From Dryocosmus kuriphilus (Eukaryota > Arthropoda > Insecta > Hymenoptera > Cynipidae), in contig CM076193.1 of NCBI GenBank assembly GCA_038277395.1, positions 142,775,813 through 142,839,812 on the forward strand: a stretch of DNA of 64,000 nt, in the 5' to 3' direction. The position numbers and the translations under genes were made by a program. Below the pieces are notes generated by a model that saw only the letters and a program-made list of their open reading frames with translations, did not search any database and had not been told where the DNA came from. This document shows, one piece after another, positions 33,890 through 45,478 of the stretch (the stretch's first letter is position 1; each line of letters starts with the position of its first letter).

Positions 33890-34190
33890 TTAAGTAAAAT
33901 AATTTCTTTTGTAATTTTTAAAAAAATTCAAATTTAATAATAGATACCATTAAAAGCAAGTGTTTTGAAAACTTGCGAAAAGTGTTCTGAAAAGTGCGAG
34001 GACCAAAAACACCCGATCGCAAAGCGCGACGACCACTAGTTTTCTTTATAATTTTTAATAAGATTCAAATTTAATAAATTTATTAAAAGCAGGTGTTTTG
34101 AAAACTTCAGATCCATGAGTAACGAAAACCGAGCACGAAGTGCGAGGACCAAAAACACCCGAGCACGAAGCGGGCACATTTTTTAATGCT

Positions 34191-35056
34191 TTAATTGGAT
34201 AAAATAAATAAGAATGACACTTCTTGGATATGAGTAAAATCATCAGCAAATGGGTAATTGTCAAAATACGAACAAACTTGAAATTCCACACTAATATAAC
34301 ATTAAATTAGAAACTCATACTGGTTTTTGTTTTTATGTATTAAATACTTATTATCATCGACTACAAAGTGATCTATTCTTTCTTTATTTCTGTTCCACTT
34401 TAATTTTATATATTAACACCATAAACGTCATTACCATACGTTCTTTTTTATAGCAAAATGTAGTACTTACAGTTGAGTGCTTAACACATAAATATTAAGC
34501 GGATTGTTTAATAAAAGATTCTGTAAATTAAGTTTAAAATATTAACATTTTTTTCGTGAAGCTGATATTAAAACCGGAAAGTGCATTTTTACAATAGGAG
34601 CGTCATTACCATGCGTATGTTGAAAACCAGTTTCTGAGTGGAAAAAAATGATAAAATTCATAGCATTACCTGCTTCATGGTGTTGCCTTACATAAGTAGG
34701 CGATTATTTATGACTGCCATTTGTTATTTTGCTAATAAATATTAAAAAATGATAAACTTCATCATTTTTCTCACATTATTTTTAGTCCATTAGAAATAAG
34801 GAAAAAATGTGTTGAAAATTATATTATAGGGAAAATCATAGGTAGGTAAATTAGTTATTAATAATATATTGTATAATTTATGTAATTTTTAGTCACAATT
34901 GTGAGAAATTAAAAAATTTTGTAGTTTTAAATTTTTATACGTAGTCGATCTCAATGAAAGGTAGAATTTCTCTCGAAAACTCTTTTGTTCTTAATAATTT
35001 TACATTTTCCTTTAATAATTTCGCAGGTTTGAAGAAATCTCGTGTAAGTTATAGAC
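34191..35056. other. Intergenic AT-rich
   Basis: No gene recognised. Confidence 0.35.
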
Positions 35057-36767
35057 TATATCGACGGTATACGGAAATAACATGCCAATTCAAAAACTCG
35101 TTGAAAACCATGCCATTTCATGCCATTTCGGGGAACAATTAAAAAATGCCATTTCAGTCGCGTTTTTCCCGAATGGTATTTTTTTTTGCTGTCAAAATTT
35201 TTTTCTTTTTCCTTCCTTTTTTTCTAATTTGATTACAAGAGAAGGAGAATGTTTTCAAACTAATTTTAAAAAATTTCCTTGTATTAAGGTAATATTCTTG
35301 TCATTTTTCTATGAAATAAGTGCGAAATTTTTTTTTTATATCAAGCTATTATAGATATTGTTTTAATAAAAAAAAATGTTTTATAAAATCGGTATAAAAT
35401 ACTTAACATTATTGCTATTCCTAAATTTATTGTATTTTTGCATTTTGTACAAAATATGCTACGTTAACCAAAGTTGCTGAATTTTGAGAAATGTATATTG
35501 GTCATATTATTACTAATAAAAAATTATGTGGATGATAAATTGAACTTGCAATTAAATTTCATAACAGCTCAAATTTAGACAAAAAATATTGAATTATTTA
35601 ATATATTTTTAAATTTTTTCACATTATTTTATGTAAAAACAAAAGAGGTAGACTTTTGTCATTCGTGAAAGACTTCCAGTTTTATCTTTAACAAAATTGA
35701 TTATTTTTTACAAGATTTTTTTACAATAATACTATCTATATCAATAATGAGTATAGTGTATCAAAAAATTAATAAAATCAACTGTGGGAAAAATTCTTAT
35801 TTTCTTTTTAAGTTATCGGAAAAAGCAATTATAAGTATTAATTAAAATTTTTTTTCAATAAAATCTATAAAAATTATATTTTCTATTATGTGAATTAGGC
35901 TTGATTGAAGATATTGTCATTTTTAACAATCTCAACTGAAGAAAGAACATTAAAAAAAGAATTAAACTTTTACTAAAGTAGTACACAAGTATAAACTTTT
36001 TTGAATTAATATGACAATATTAATAATCTTACAGTTGAACTTAAATTAAGAAACTTTTTTCACATGTTACAATTTATTATGACTTTTATAATAAAATTTT
36101 TAATTAATATCAGAATTAATATTTAATATATATACAATGGGACTTCGCCCCCCTGCGCGCTTTGCGCGCCTACCCCCCATTCTTATTTATTAGTTATTAT
36201 TTATTATTTATTAGCTATTGATCAAAGGATAGGTCCATTGACGTAACCACCGCGAAACCCTTGGCCAATGGATTTGCTGGCACTTGATCGAAGGATAAGT
36301 CCATTGGCGTAAACACCGCGAAACCCTTTGGGGGCTTCACTTGCCTAGTTACGCCAATGGATTGGCTGACACTTGATCAAAGGATAGGCCCATTGGCGTA
36401 GCTAGCCCTAAACCCCTGGGGGGCTTCACTTGCCTAGTTACGCCAATGGGCCGGATTCTTGACACAGCGACGGCGTTGGCGGCGGAGAGATCTTTTTATA
36501 ATATTATTATGTCCATTCTAGGCCTTTGCACCAAGTGTTTTTTTACGAAACTTTTTTTTAATTAAATAAAAATTGCTCGAAATAACAAAAAAAGAAATTG
36601 ATTGAAATGGAACTTTTTTGAGTTTTTGTCTGAAATGGCACTTTCGGTGAAAGGGTATGTTCTTTAACGCAATTTCGAAATGGTGTGTTTCTCAACGCAG
36701 TTTTGAAATGGCATGGTTTTCAACGCATTTTTGAAATGGCATGTTATTCCCGTACACCATCGATATA
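35057..36767. mobile_element. 1.7-kb element with TATATCGA ends and CCATTTCA repeats
   Basis: Left end TATATCGACGGTATACGG and, inverted, right end TATATCGATGGTGTACGG. Both continue through aataacatgccatttca and gcgttgaaaaccatgccatt. The subterminal parts are short repeats of gaaatggca type on both sides. The interior is AT-rich except for the GC-rich block at 36148-36480. No transposase. Confidence 0.7.
36148..36485. repeat. GC-rich hairpins and ~66/88-bp CCATTGGCGTAA repeats
   Basis: Starts with a hairpin GCGCGCTTTGCGCGC (about 36155-36169) preceded by ggcgaagt-like and C-rich runs. Then three units begin gatcaaaggatagg at about 36220, 36286 and 36374, with ccattggcgtaa and ggcttcacttgcctagtta. 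It stands out strongly against the AT-rich element around it. Confidence 0.75.
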
Positions 36768-36799
36768 AAGCAATATAGAAAAAATTAGAATCTCTATTA

Positions 36800-37155
36800 T
36801 TATATTACATTTTACTCACTTTCATCGAACCCCTAACTTCAAATTAATTTCCCATATGCTTTGTGTATTAGTTTATACTCCCTTCCCTTTTACAGGTTTT
36901 TGAGAGTCTGACAGAACAATTATAAACACAAATCTCTCAAAATGGCGGTCTAGTGACCCCCAAGTAATTTGCCCGTCGTAATGAAGCATCTTCCCTGAAA
37001 GATCGCTGACCTCTTTATGAGGGGACCTACATTTTAACGTGGGTTCCGAGCCACGAGAGCCTCAATAGAAGTACAGAGAAAATTCCATTGGTACCCAACT
37101 CAGGGTTCGAACCCCGGATTTCTTGCTTGCAAGGCCGGCGCAGTGCCACTTGAAT
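36800..37155 (-). repeat. tRNA-derived SINE remnant
   Basis: On the minus strand a head with GTGGCACTGCGCCGG (A-box-like) and a perfect B-box GGGTTCGAACCC at about 37107-37118 precedes a less AT-rich body ending near 36890. The body contains cctcataaagaggtcagcgat and is unlike flanking sequence. Stems of the tRNA part do not form a full cloverleaf. Confidence 0.45.
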
Positions 37156-37159
37156 TTCA

Positions 37160-37850
37160 TTATTATTCCTTATTTTCAGTAATGGCCCCTTTGTATTTTA
37201 AATGTTTAGATGCGTTACGATCAATATTTCCGTTATGAAATATAAAATTCTTAATAATAATGTGATTGCCACTGTAGGTGCTATACAGTTTGCCTGTGAG
37301 ACATAGTTTCCATGATTCAAGTATTAATGTTCTATCCTTTATATTTCTTCTCACAGAGCCAGATGTACTATCTGTAGTATTCCAGCGACATAGACATCTT
37401 TAAGCTGTTTCTCATGGTATTCACTATCGCCAACACAGCGGTCAAATTTATCCAACATCCAATCTTAATTTTGATGCATGAAAGATAGCACATAATGGTT
37501 TCATCATTGGAGTAGAAGCGGTACCCTTCGTCCAATATATGATATTAATAAAGATCCGGTTATAGTAAACATAAATAGAATATGGGTAATACAATTTTGA
37601 GATCAGAAGAGCTGTAGCAAATTCTGTAAAACAACTTCGATGCTCTTTATCCTCAATCAAGATATGGAGAAATTTATGATCCTCTATTAGCCCGTAAGCG
37701 AAAAATGAAGCACTAATTCAAGCCAAAAAATATGTAAAAATAAAAAATACCATATTGCTTGTATTATAAAACCGGATGAAAAAATTATAAACGCAATTGA
37801 TAATCACAGTCAAAAGTGAATGTATATTATTGAATTAAATATATATATAT
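37160..37850. other. Intergenic, nothing recognised
   Basis: Short open stretches start at non-ATG codons and have no domain. An (AT)n run at 37840-37852 borders the mariner insertion. Confidence 0.35.
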
Positions 37851-37853
37851 ATA

Positions 37854-39176
37854 CGAGGTGTGATCAAAAAGTAAGGTGACTTTTTATTTTTATCAAAAAA
37901 TATTTATTTATTCATCAATATTGATGTTGTTACCTTCAAAGTAATCCCCCTCGGGTATAATACATTTGTGCCAGCGCTTTTTCCAATCCTCAAAGCATTT
38001 CTGATAAGCACTTTTCGGTATAGCCTTCAGCTCTTCTAGCGATGCGGTCTTTATCTCCTCAATCGTCGCAAAACGCTGTCCTTTCATGGGTCTTTTCAGT
38101 TTTGGAAACAGGAAAAAGTCGCAGGAGCCAAATCTGGTGAATACGGTGGCTGAGGCATGATTATGGTGTTGTTATTGGCCAAAAAATTACGAACAAGCAA
38201 TGACGTGTGAGCTGGCGCATTATCGTGATGCAATAACCGTGACTAGTTTTTCCACAATTCCGGACGTTTTTTTCGTATTACTTCACGCAAACGGCGCATA
38301 ACTTCAAGGTAATGCTCTTTATTAACTGTAAGACCTTGTGGTAAAAACTCCTGATGCACTACGCCATGATAATCGAAGAAAACGGCAAGCAAAACCTTGA
38401 CATTTGATCGAACTTGGCGTGCTTTTTTTGGTCTTGGTGATACAGAATGCTCCCACTGGGACGACTGAGCCTCAGTTTCGACGTCATAAACATATATCCA
38501 TGTTTCACCACCTATTATGATCCTTTTGAGCAAGTCTGAGTCGCCGTTGACGTCATTCAACAGCTCCTGAGCGATGCTCATGAGACGGTTCTTTTGGACA
38601 AAATTTAGCAATTTCGGAACAAACTTCGCTGACACACGTCTCATGCCCAAAATATCCACTAAAATTGCTTAGCACGAGCCAAACGAGGTGCCGACATCAT
38701 CAGCAACTTCTCTAATGATAATTCGACGATTCGCCAACACTATTTTCTTCACTTCTTCAATGTTTTCATCAGTTGTTGACTTGCTGGCACGTTCAGGTCG
38801 AGCTTCGTCATTAACACCTTCTCGGCCTTCCCGAAAGAGCTTGTACCACTTATAAACATTTTTTTACTCAGAGTACACTCACCGTATGCCACTGTCAACA
38901 TTTCAAGTGTTTTGGAGCACTTAATTCCATTTTTTACACAAAATTGGATGCAAATTCTTTGATCCGTTTTTTTCGACAGCAGAAAATCGCCGAGCATGCA
39001 AAACACTTCTAACCTGTATGCCTCTCACGAACAAAAAAAAAAAAAATGCTACATAGCTGAAACTGTGCACATATGTTTGGGACGAGTGTACCAACATAAG
39101 AAAAAAAGAAAACGAATATCGACTGTACGCATCCCGCGAAATTCAAAAAGTCACCTTACTTTTTGATCACACCTCG
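37854..39176 (-). mobile_element. mariner transposon, 1323 bp
   Basis: TA duplications at 37852-37853 and 39177-39178. The first 32 bp of both ends (37854-37885 and 39145-39176) are identical in inverse orientation and start CGAGGTGTGATC. One transposase gene fills the interior. Confidence 0.93.
37908..38997 (-). pseudogene. mariner (DD34D) transposase, multiply inactivated
   Basis: Starts at the ATG at 38997 (MLGDFLLSKKTD) and ends FEGNNINIDE with TAA at 37908-37910. The N-terminal paired-type HTH region and the catalytic region are recognisable. The lesions I can read are a frameshift at the seven-T run 38859-38865; a stop in GSC*AI (usual GSCQ); GGETW in place of GDETW, losing the first catalytic Asp; a TAG right after ELWKN; and a one-base deletion just before the third catalytic Asp (SPDLAPCD). 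LLHHDNAPAHTS, with the second Asp, is intact. Confidence 0.9.
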
Positions 39177-39199
39177 TATATATAATTAGATATACCCCT

Positions 39200-39990
39200 A
39201 TCTGAAAGACATTCGTGCTTTTATAAGTTTTTCATCGCCAACCCCCTTCCCTTCCATATACCTCCTCCTCCTCCTCCTCTCACATGTTTCCCATACATTC
39301 AAAACATGAACCTGAATAGGCTAGGAGTAGACTGGGATAGAAGTGAGGGACAACTCTAGAATTATGCAGACAAGCAAATAGAAGAAAAGTGGACATGGCT
39401 AGAAGATAGATTGGAATAGACTGGGATTGACTGGGTTATAAAAAAGATTATAAAAAAACATTAAGTAATAATTGTTGTTGATAGGTGACGAATAGGTTGG
39501 AAGAGAAAAGAGGAGATTTAAAAAGATAGGTAAGAGTATTGAAAAACAGATAAAAAGGATTTACGTAAATAGATGAGAGATAGACTGCAATAGGCTGGTA
39601 AAGAGAATAGATTATGCGTAGTTGATCATTTTAAATCCCAGATATTTTCCACATTTTCCTTGATGAATACATTTTCTCTAAAAATATCTCAATAAATTAC
39701 TTATATCAAAGCAAAATTTCGTAAAATTTCAAAATTTTAGATAACTTCATTTAGAAATTATAAAGAGAAAAGTATCCAAAATGTCTCGTCATGCAGCGGT
39801 CTCAAACTACAAACTTAAAATGAAGAATGGCTAAATAATATTAACAAAATTGTCTAAATACGAGTATTGCAAATTCACAAATCTTACTTATATTGAGTGT
39901 AAGAAGATAATAATCAAGAAGAAGTTTGAATATTTTAGAGCTAAGGGTTTATAATATCACTTCAAAGTTTCTCCCACAAGTTTCTTGTCT
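39200..39990. repeat. Degenerate ATAGACTGGGATAGA repeat and AT-rich flank
   Basis: From about 39318 to 39610 phrases such as tagactgggatagaagtg, tagattggaatagactggg and gagatagactgcaatagg recur irregularly. Similar stretches lie at 46500-46860 and 54150-54360, each next to a module of the ACATTCTCATC family. A (ctc)n run is at 39263-39280. No gene. Confidence 0.5.
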
Positions 39991-39991
39991 G

Positions 39992-40173
39992 CCCAGTGGA
40001 CACACAAATCCTATAAGTTTGTCCTACAGGCGTCCTTTGGCGGACGTCTCGAGGACATCCTGAGAACCTTTTAAAAATATGAAAAGATCCAAAGGATGTC
40101 TTAAAGATGTCAAGTCACAGGTCATAGAGGTACATTCTAAGGACGTTTTCAGGATGTCCAGGTGCCCACTGGG
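39992..40173. mobile_element. MITE, 182 bp, with CCCAGTGG ends
   Basis: Left end CCCAGTGGACAC and, inverted, right end CCCAGTGGGCACCTGGACAT. Inner inverted blocks carry ggacgtc/gatgtcc-like phrases. No coding capacity. This type of short element is common in arthropod genomes; superfamily not assigned. Confidence 0.65.
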
Positions 40174-40252
40174 TGATCACGCGGTATTTCTATTTTAGGA
40201 GAAAGCTCGGAAATATTTATTTAGACTCGTCATAATAAAAGCTAAAATTTTT

Positions 40253-41289
40253 ACATTCTCATCAGAGAAGGTATTAGATTTATTTATGTAAAATTTGATT
40301 TTCGCCGATTTCATGAAATCTCCACGTTTTGAGACCTCCTGAATCCGGAAAAACGGTTTTTATGACGGTGTCTGTATGTCTGTTGTCGTTATCGTCGTCT
40401 TCGTCGTTGTCGTTGTCGTCTTTGGAGCTTGCTCCCATGATAACTTTCTAAGGACTAATCGGATTGGATTGCGCTTTGATACACTTCTTTAAGGGGTAAA
40501 AAGAAAAGACGAGTTCGTTAACGAGCGGTTTTTGACTAACGGTTATGGTTTTATCCATCAAAAACGGTTTTCACAAAATCAAAAAATCAATTTTCCGGCT
40601 ACACTATGAGAGATACAAAAAAATGTAAGAAAGTAAAATTGTTCAGCTCAAAAAAGTCTATAAATTTTGTCTCAACCGTTTTCTGATAAAATGAATGGTT
40701 TTTGTTTTAATCAAGAAAACGCTATTAGAATTAAAAAACTCTGGTTTCCCGACAAAATATTCAAGATAAAAAAAAATGGATTAAGAAACAAAGTTGTTCA
40801 ATTTAAAAAGATATACCAATTTTGTTTTAACCATTTTTTGATAAAATGCACGGCTTTTGTTTCAATAGAGAAAACGTCATTAAAAATCAAAAATTTAAAT
40901 TTCCTGCCAAACTATGCAAGATATGAAAAAATGATCACAAACAAAGTTGTTCAACTCAAAAAGATCTTCAAATTTGCTCTCCATCATTTTTTTGAGCAGA
41001 CGCGTAGTTTTTGAGTTATTCGTGAAAAATGTTATGAAATATACAGAAAACCACTTTTCAGCAAAACTGTGCAAGATGCGAAAAAATCTTAACAAGCCGA
41101 ATTGTTCACCTTGGAAAGAGCTACAAAATTTATTTAAAAAACTCATCGTTTTACTTTTAAGAATCGAAATCCTGTATTGTGAAAATTTGGAAAATCACAA
41201 AAACACTTTACCAATCTACAATGTGTTTTAAAAAAAAATGTAATTATCGAGCACGAAGCGCGATGAGAATGTGCCCGCGAAGCGGGCAG
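40253..41289 (+). repeat. Module B of the ACATTCTCATC repeat family
   Basis: ACATTCTCATC at 40253-40263 and its inverse GATGAGAATGT at 41262-41272 bound about 1.02 kb. In order: a conserved block with gatttcatgaaatctccacg; the (gtcgtt)n-like Asp/Asn block at 40385-40430; the gattggattgcgctttg block; then about four ~130-bp subrepeats. It finishes with hairpins GAGCACGAAGCGCG (41250-41263) and GCCCGCGAAGCGGGC (41273-41287). Confidence 0.78.
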
Positions 41290-42747
41290 AATTTTTTGTG
41301 CAGTTCTGAATAGCTGAATTTTCCGATTTTATTCACACTTTATGTACGTATGTGTTTTGATGCGCTGCTTACGAATATGATAGTGAAAATTGGCGACTAG
41401 GCGATTTTCATGGTGAAAACCATAAAAAACGCCATAAAAATCAAGTTTTTTTGCGTTTATCTCAGTAAATACGCAAAATTTCGAAAAATGCTTTAAACAA
41501 AAGTTTTAGCTAGTATAAAAATACACCTTTCTTGTAGAATAAACTTTTTTCCTAAAACCATTATTTTTCGAAAACAAGAGGATTGCGTTAGAAAAACAAG
41601 AAAAAGACGAAGAAGTAATTTTTTTCTTGTGTTTTGAGCAAAATCGTTCAGTTGGAAAGAGTGCAATTTGTCTCAACCACTGAAGTGTTTTTTCTCTTTT
41701 TTTGAAGAATCATACTCAGACTGAAAATGTTACATTTTTCATCCATGTTGGTTAGAACTCGAGAGAAGAAAACTTCGAAAATAATGAATGCACACATGAA
41801 ACACGCGCCTGTTAGTACTTAGGAGCGCGGACGGTAGAAAAAGACCTGTCGCTTATTGCACTAAAGTTTGTTACATTTTATCAGATGTATCACTAATTTT
41901 CTCGAAAACTGTCACTCGTATGAAAAAATGCTTAAAACGAAAAATGTGTATCTCGATGAGGCTCACAACTTTTTGTTTCAAAGATTCTGCGAAAGTTTGC
42001 GTATTGACTAATCTGAACGCAAAAAACCTTGATTTTTAAGGGTTTTTTTTTCCATGATAATCGATGTATCACTAATTTTCGCGAAAAATATTAATTGTAG
42101 ATAAAAATGTTACAGACAAAATATGTGTAACTCGATTAGTTGTTTCTAATATTTGATAATATTGTGCGTATTGATTTAGATAAACGCAAAATACGTGACC
42201 GAACGCATTTCCGTAACTTTCTTCGTCTTTTTATTGTTTTTCCAATGCAGTCCTTTTTTTATAGAAAAATAATGGTTTTAGGCAAAAAGTTTATTCTACA
42301 AGAAAGATGTCTTTTTGGGTGTACTTCCGAAAAGGACATATGTCCGATTTTCTTCGGGCTCCGTGTACTTATGTATTTTGACGCGCTGATTACGAATATG
42401 ATAGTGAGAATTGGCGACTAGTCGATTTTCATGGTAAAAACCATGAAAAACCCATAAAAATAATGGTTTTTTGCGTTTATCTCAGCTAATATGCAAAATT
42501 TTCGAGAAAATCAGCGATATATCGATTTTTCACGTTAAAAATTGTATAAAATACGTGAATTCATAACTCCATTAGTTTCGGCTTGGTGCCTACTGACGCT
42601 CTTCACCGCGAGAAGGTTGGAGTTCTTTGAAGAGCATATTTTTTTTAGATTTTTGTGGTTTTTATTTATTTTTTTTTATTTTTAAATATTTTTAACGTTT
42701 TTCTGTTAATTTTTTTTTCTGTTCTTTATTGTAAATAAACAATATGT

Positions 42748-43683
42748 TTACTTGTCCTTTCCCGGATAGCAAATTTTAATGTCGCGAATCAGTTGAAGAA
42801 GAGGATCAGTATTTAGTTTTTGGATGCGACGCCGCCACAAAAATTCAGAAAGGTGATCGGCTAAGTTATTTTTTTTGACTCCACCTCGAGACAAAAATCG
42901 ACGCATTCAACGCCATGAGGATTCAACATTTTGCGTGTGTGCCCCGGTATCGCTGTTTACAAATTCTTCGGAATGATTCACAGTTTTATGCACATAACCA
43001 TAGTTCTCTAAATCGATGTAGCCTTTCCAGCAATCAGTGTGGATTTCACTGCCGGCAGCTACATGCTTTTGTATTAAAGCTATTAGGGTGTTTTTATCCC
43101 TTTTGTTATCAGGGCAAATTTCTAACCTATAATTATGTGCATGTCCCCGGTGAATCATTCCTAAGATCCAGGAACCTTCCACAACACGCCCTCTTTCGTA
43201 CTTTCGACGACCTATTTTGCACTCATCTATTTCAATAATTTCGCCAATACCCCCAATCTGACCTTCCGCCTCAAATGTTTGGTCGAGAGCAACCATACAC
43301 ACTTCTCTACAGAAGGAAAACCGATCTGAGACAGTTTCCGTAGATACTTGTTGATCATCAATGATACTGCACTCTCGAATGGTCTGATTAAAATTCAAGT
43401 TTATTGCAAAGCTGTATGTTATCAGCATACAAGCTGCCGCAGAAATGTGGCATCTTTCAAACCACGTGTCTTCTGCTACCGTAAAACTATGATTGTACTT
43501 ACCGTATTTTTGGCAAATAAATTTACCACACGTTAGGTACATTTCGGAGGCTTTTAGTGTTTTCTTGTGTTTCAAACAGTACCTTTCACGTGGAATAAGT
43601 TCCACTTCACGTAACCACTCGAGGGGTTTTTCCCGACTTTGAAAAATTGTGCCCAATTTAAAAATATTATACTTTGTGTCCAT
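42748..43683 (-). pseudogene. Merlin (IS1595/ISXO2-like) transposase with one nonsense codon
   Basis: Starts at the ATG at 43683 (MDTKYNIFKLG) and ends at the TAA at 42748-42750 (YPGKDK), about 311 codons, a normal length for the family. N-terminal zinc-ribbon-like CLKH...CGKFIC. The catalytic triad is visible as EIDECKIG, IHTDCWKGY and HTQNVESSW. One TGA at 42907-42909 follows VESSWR, where relatives have Trp or another residue. The frame then continues conserved (RRFLSRGG, LADHLSEFLWRR). A single base change (for example TGG to TGA) explains it. Otherwise the gene looks intact. Confidence 0.85.
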
Positions 43684-43824
43684 ACTTTTTTTTTTATTCA
43701 GACGCCAACGACGAGTAAACAACGATTGTAAATTATGTATCGTGAATAAATGCTACTACAGAGAGAGATTTCTAATACGATGAGACAAGAAAGAATAACG
43801 TTATTGCGAGTATTCGTTTTTCAT

Positions 43825-44102
43825 CTGAGTGGGGATAGCGCTACTCCCACTCCAAGTTATTCCTCTGAGTGGGGGTAGCGCTACTCCCACTCCAATTTTT
43901 TTCTCGGACCACTTTTCTCTACCATTCCCTTTACCATTTGCCTTTACCATTCCTTTTATCATTCCCTTTGCCATCCTCTTTACTATTCCCTTTACCATTC
44001 CCTTTGCCATTCCTTTTACCTTTTCCCTTTACCCTTCTCTTTGCCATTTCCCTTAACCATTCCCTTTACCATTTCCCTTTGCCATTTCCTTTACCCTTTC
44101 CG
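43825..44102. repeat. Minisatellite CCCTTTACCATT plus a 40-bp duplication
   Basis: A ~40-bp unit (gtgggg-tagcgctactcccact) is duplicated at 43825-43904. From about 43920, 12-bp units of the type ccctttaccatt run with changes to 44100. The same minisatellite resumes at 45355-45475 after the nested element. Confidence 0.8.
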
Positions 44103-45351
44103 GGTGAACTTCCGAAAAGGGTGGACCTCCGATTTTCTTCGGGCTCCGCATACTTATGTATTTTGACGTGTGACTGGTCACGAAAATAATGTAAGGTCGT
44201 ACCCCTACCCCTTTTCCAGCGCCGTGGGGGGAGGCACCCCTGTGATTGGTCACAAAAATAATGTAAGGCCGTACCCATACCCCTTTTCCAGCGCCGTGTG
44301 GGGGCAGGAAGACACCCCTGTGACTGGTCCCAAAAATAATGTAAGGTCGTAACCTGACCCTTTTCCAGCGCCGTGTGAGGGGGCGGGAAGGCACCCCTGT
44401 AACTGGTCACAAAAAGAATGTGAGGCCGTACCCCAACCCCTTTTCCAGCGCCGTGTGGGGGCGGGAAGACACCCCTGTGACTGGTCCCAAAAATAATGTA
44501 AGGTCGTAACCTGACCCTTTTCCAGCGCCGTGTGAGGGGGCGGGAAGGCACCCCTGTAACTGGTCACAAAAAGAATGTGAGGCCGTACCCCAACCCCTTT
44601 TCCAGCGCCGTGTGGGGGGCGGGAAGACACCCCTGTGACTGGTCATAAAAATAATGTAAGGCCGTACCCATACCCCTTTTCCAGCGCCGTGTGGGGGCGG
44701 GAAGACACCCCTGTGACTGGTCCCAAAAATAATGTAAGGTCGTAACCTGACCCTTTTCCAGCGCCGTGTGAGGGGGGGGGAGGCACCCCTGTAACTGGTC
44801 ACAAAAAGAATGTGAGGCCGTACCCCAACCCCTTTTCCAGCGCCGTGTGGGGGGCGGGAAGACACCCCTGTGACTGGTCATAAAAATAATGTAAGGTCGT
44901 ACCCCTAACCCTTTTCCAGCGCCGTGTGGGGGCGGGAAGGCACCCCTGCGACTGGTCACAAAAAAAAATGTAAGGCTGTACCCCACCCCTTTTCCAGCGC
45001 CGTGGGGGGCACCCCTGTGACTGGTCACAAAAACCGATTTACTACTGATTTTCTGGGAAACTGTCGTTCCTATAAAAAAATGCTTCAAACATAAAATGTG
45101 TATTTCGATGGGTTCTACAACTTTTGTTGAAAACATTTTCTTAAATTTTGAACGATTACTGAGATAAATGCAAAAAACCATGATTTTTATGGGTTTTTTA
45201 TGGTTTTCACCATGAAAATCAAATTTGCGCCAATTTTCACTATCATGTTCGTAATCAGCGCGTCAAAATACATAATTATGCGGAGCCCGAAAAAAATCGG
45301 ACGTACACCCTTTGAAAAAAAATCGGAGGTCCACCCTTTTCGGAAGTTTAT
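44103..45351. mobile_element. Nested inverted-repeat element carrying the satellite
   Basis: Left end AACTTCCGAAAAGGGTGGAC and, inverted, right end AACTTCCGAAAAGGGTGGAC. Both continue to cctccgatttt, cttcgggctccgca and atgtattttgacg. It interrupts the CCCTTTACCATT minisatellite, which lies on both sides. The interior is the 78-bp satellite (44171-45033) plus arm-like sequence shared with the surrounding Merlin arms. Confidence 0.65.
44171..45033. repeat. 78-bp satellite, about 12 units, with higher-order pattern
   Basis: Units carry ctggtcacaaaaataatgta, a ccgtacccctacccc block, ttttccagcgccgtgtgggg and cgggaaggcacccctgtga. Variant types (tcccaaaaataatg-taacctgaccc; cacaaaaagaatgtgaggcc) recur 154 and 236 bp apart, so two- and three-unit blocks were amplified. 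78 is a multiple of three, which explains the long open frames on the minus strand. Confidence 0.9.
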
Positions 45352-45354
45352 CCC

Positions 45355-45478
45355 CATTTCCCTTTACCATTCCCTTTACCATGTCCCTTTACCATTCCTT
45401 TTACCATTTCTCTTTACCATTTTCTTTAACCATTCCCTTTGCCATTTCCCTTTAATATTTCGTTTACCATTCCATGCA
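45355..45478. repeat. Minisatellite CCCTTTACCATT, second part
   Basis: Continuation of the 43920-44100 array after the nested element, same orientation. Confidence 0.8.

Larger units (their letters stand above)
30975..34190 (+). repeat. Module A of the ACATTCTCATC repeat family (split by a TTAA element)
   Basis: The parts are 30975-31906 and 33890-34190. It begins inside the module: the Asp/Asn-coding block (antisense here) is at 30980-31160, and the outer end is missing. Then come ~130-bp subrepeats containing aaaatctacaaattttgt and gttttaatcgagaaaa, the hairpin CGAGCGCGAAGCGCGAG at 31847-31863, and gatgagaatgtattccttaagggcgatag. It is broken by an element at the TTAA of 31903-31906 and resumes at 33890. 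Further hairpins lie at 34014-34030, 34131-34146 and 34161-34176. Confidence 0.75.

Noticed and set aside
43829..44056. 75-codon Phe/Pro/Ile-repeat frame
   Set aside because: Translation of the CCCTTTACCATT minisatellite.
44066..45181. Overlapping open frames of 100-205 codons on the minus strand
   Set aside because: Created by the 78-bp satellite, whose length is a multiple of three.
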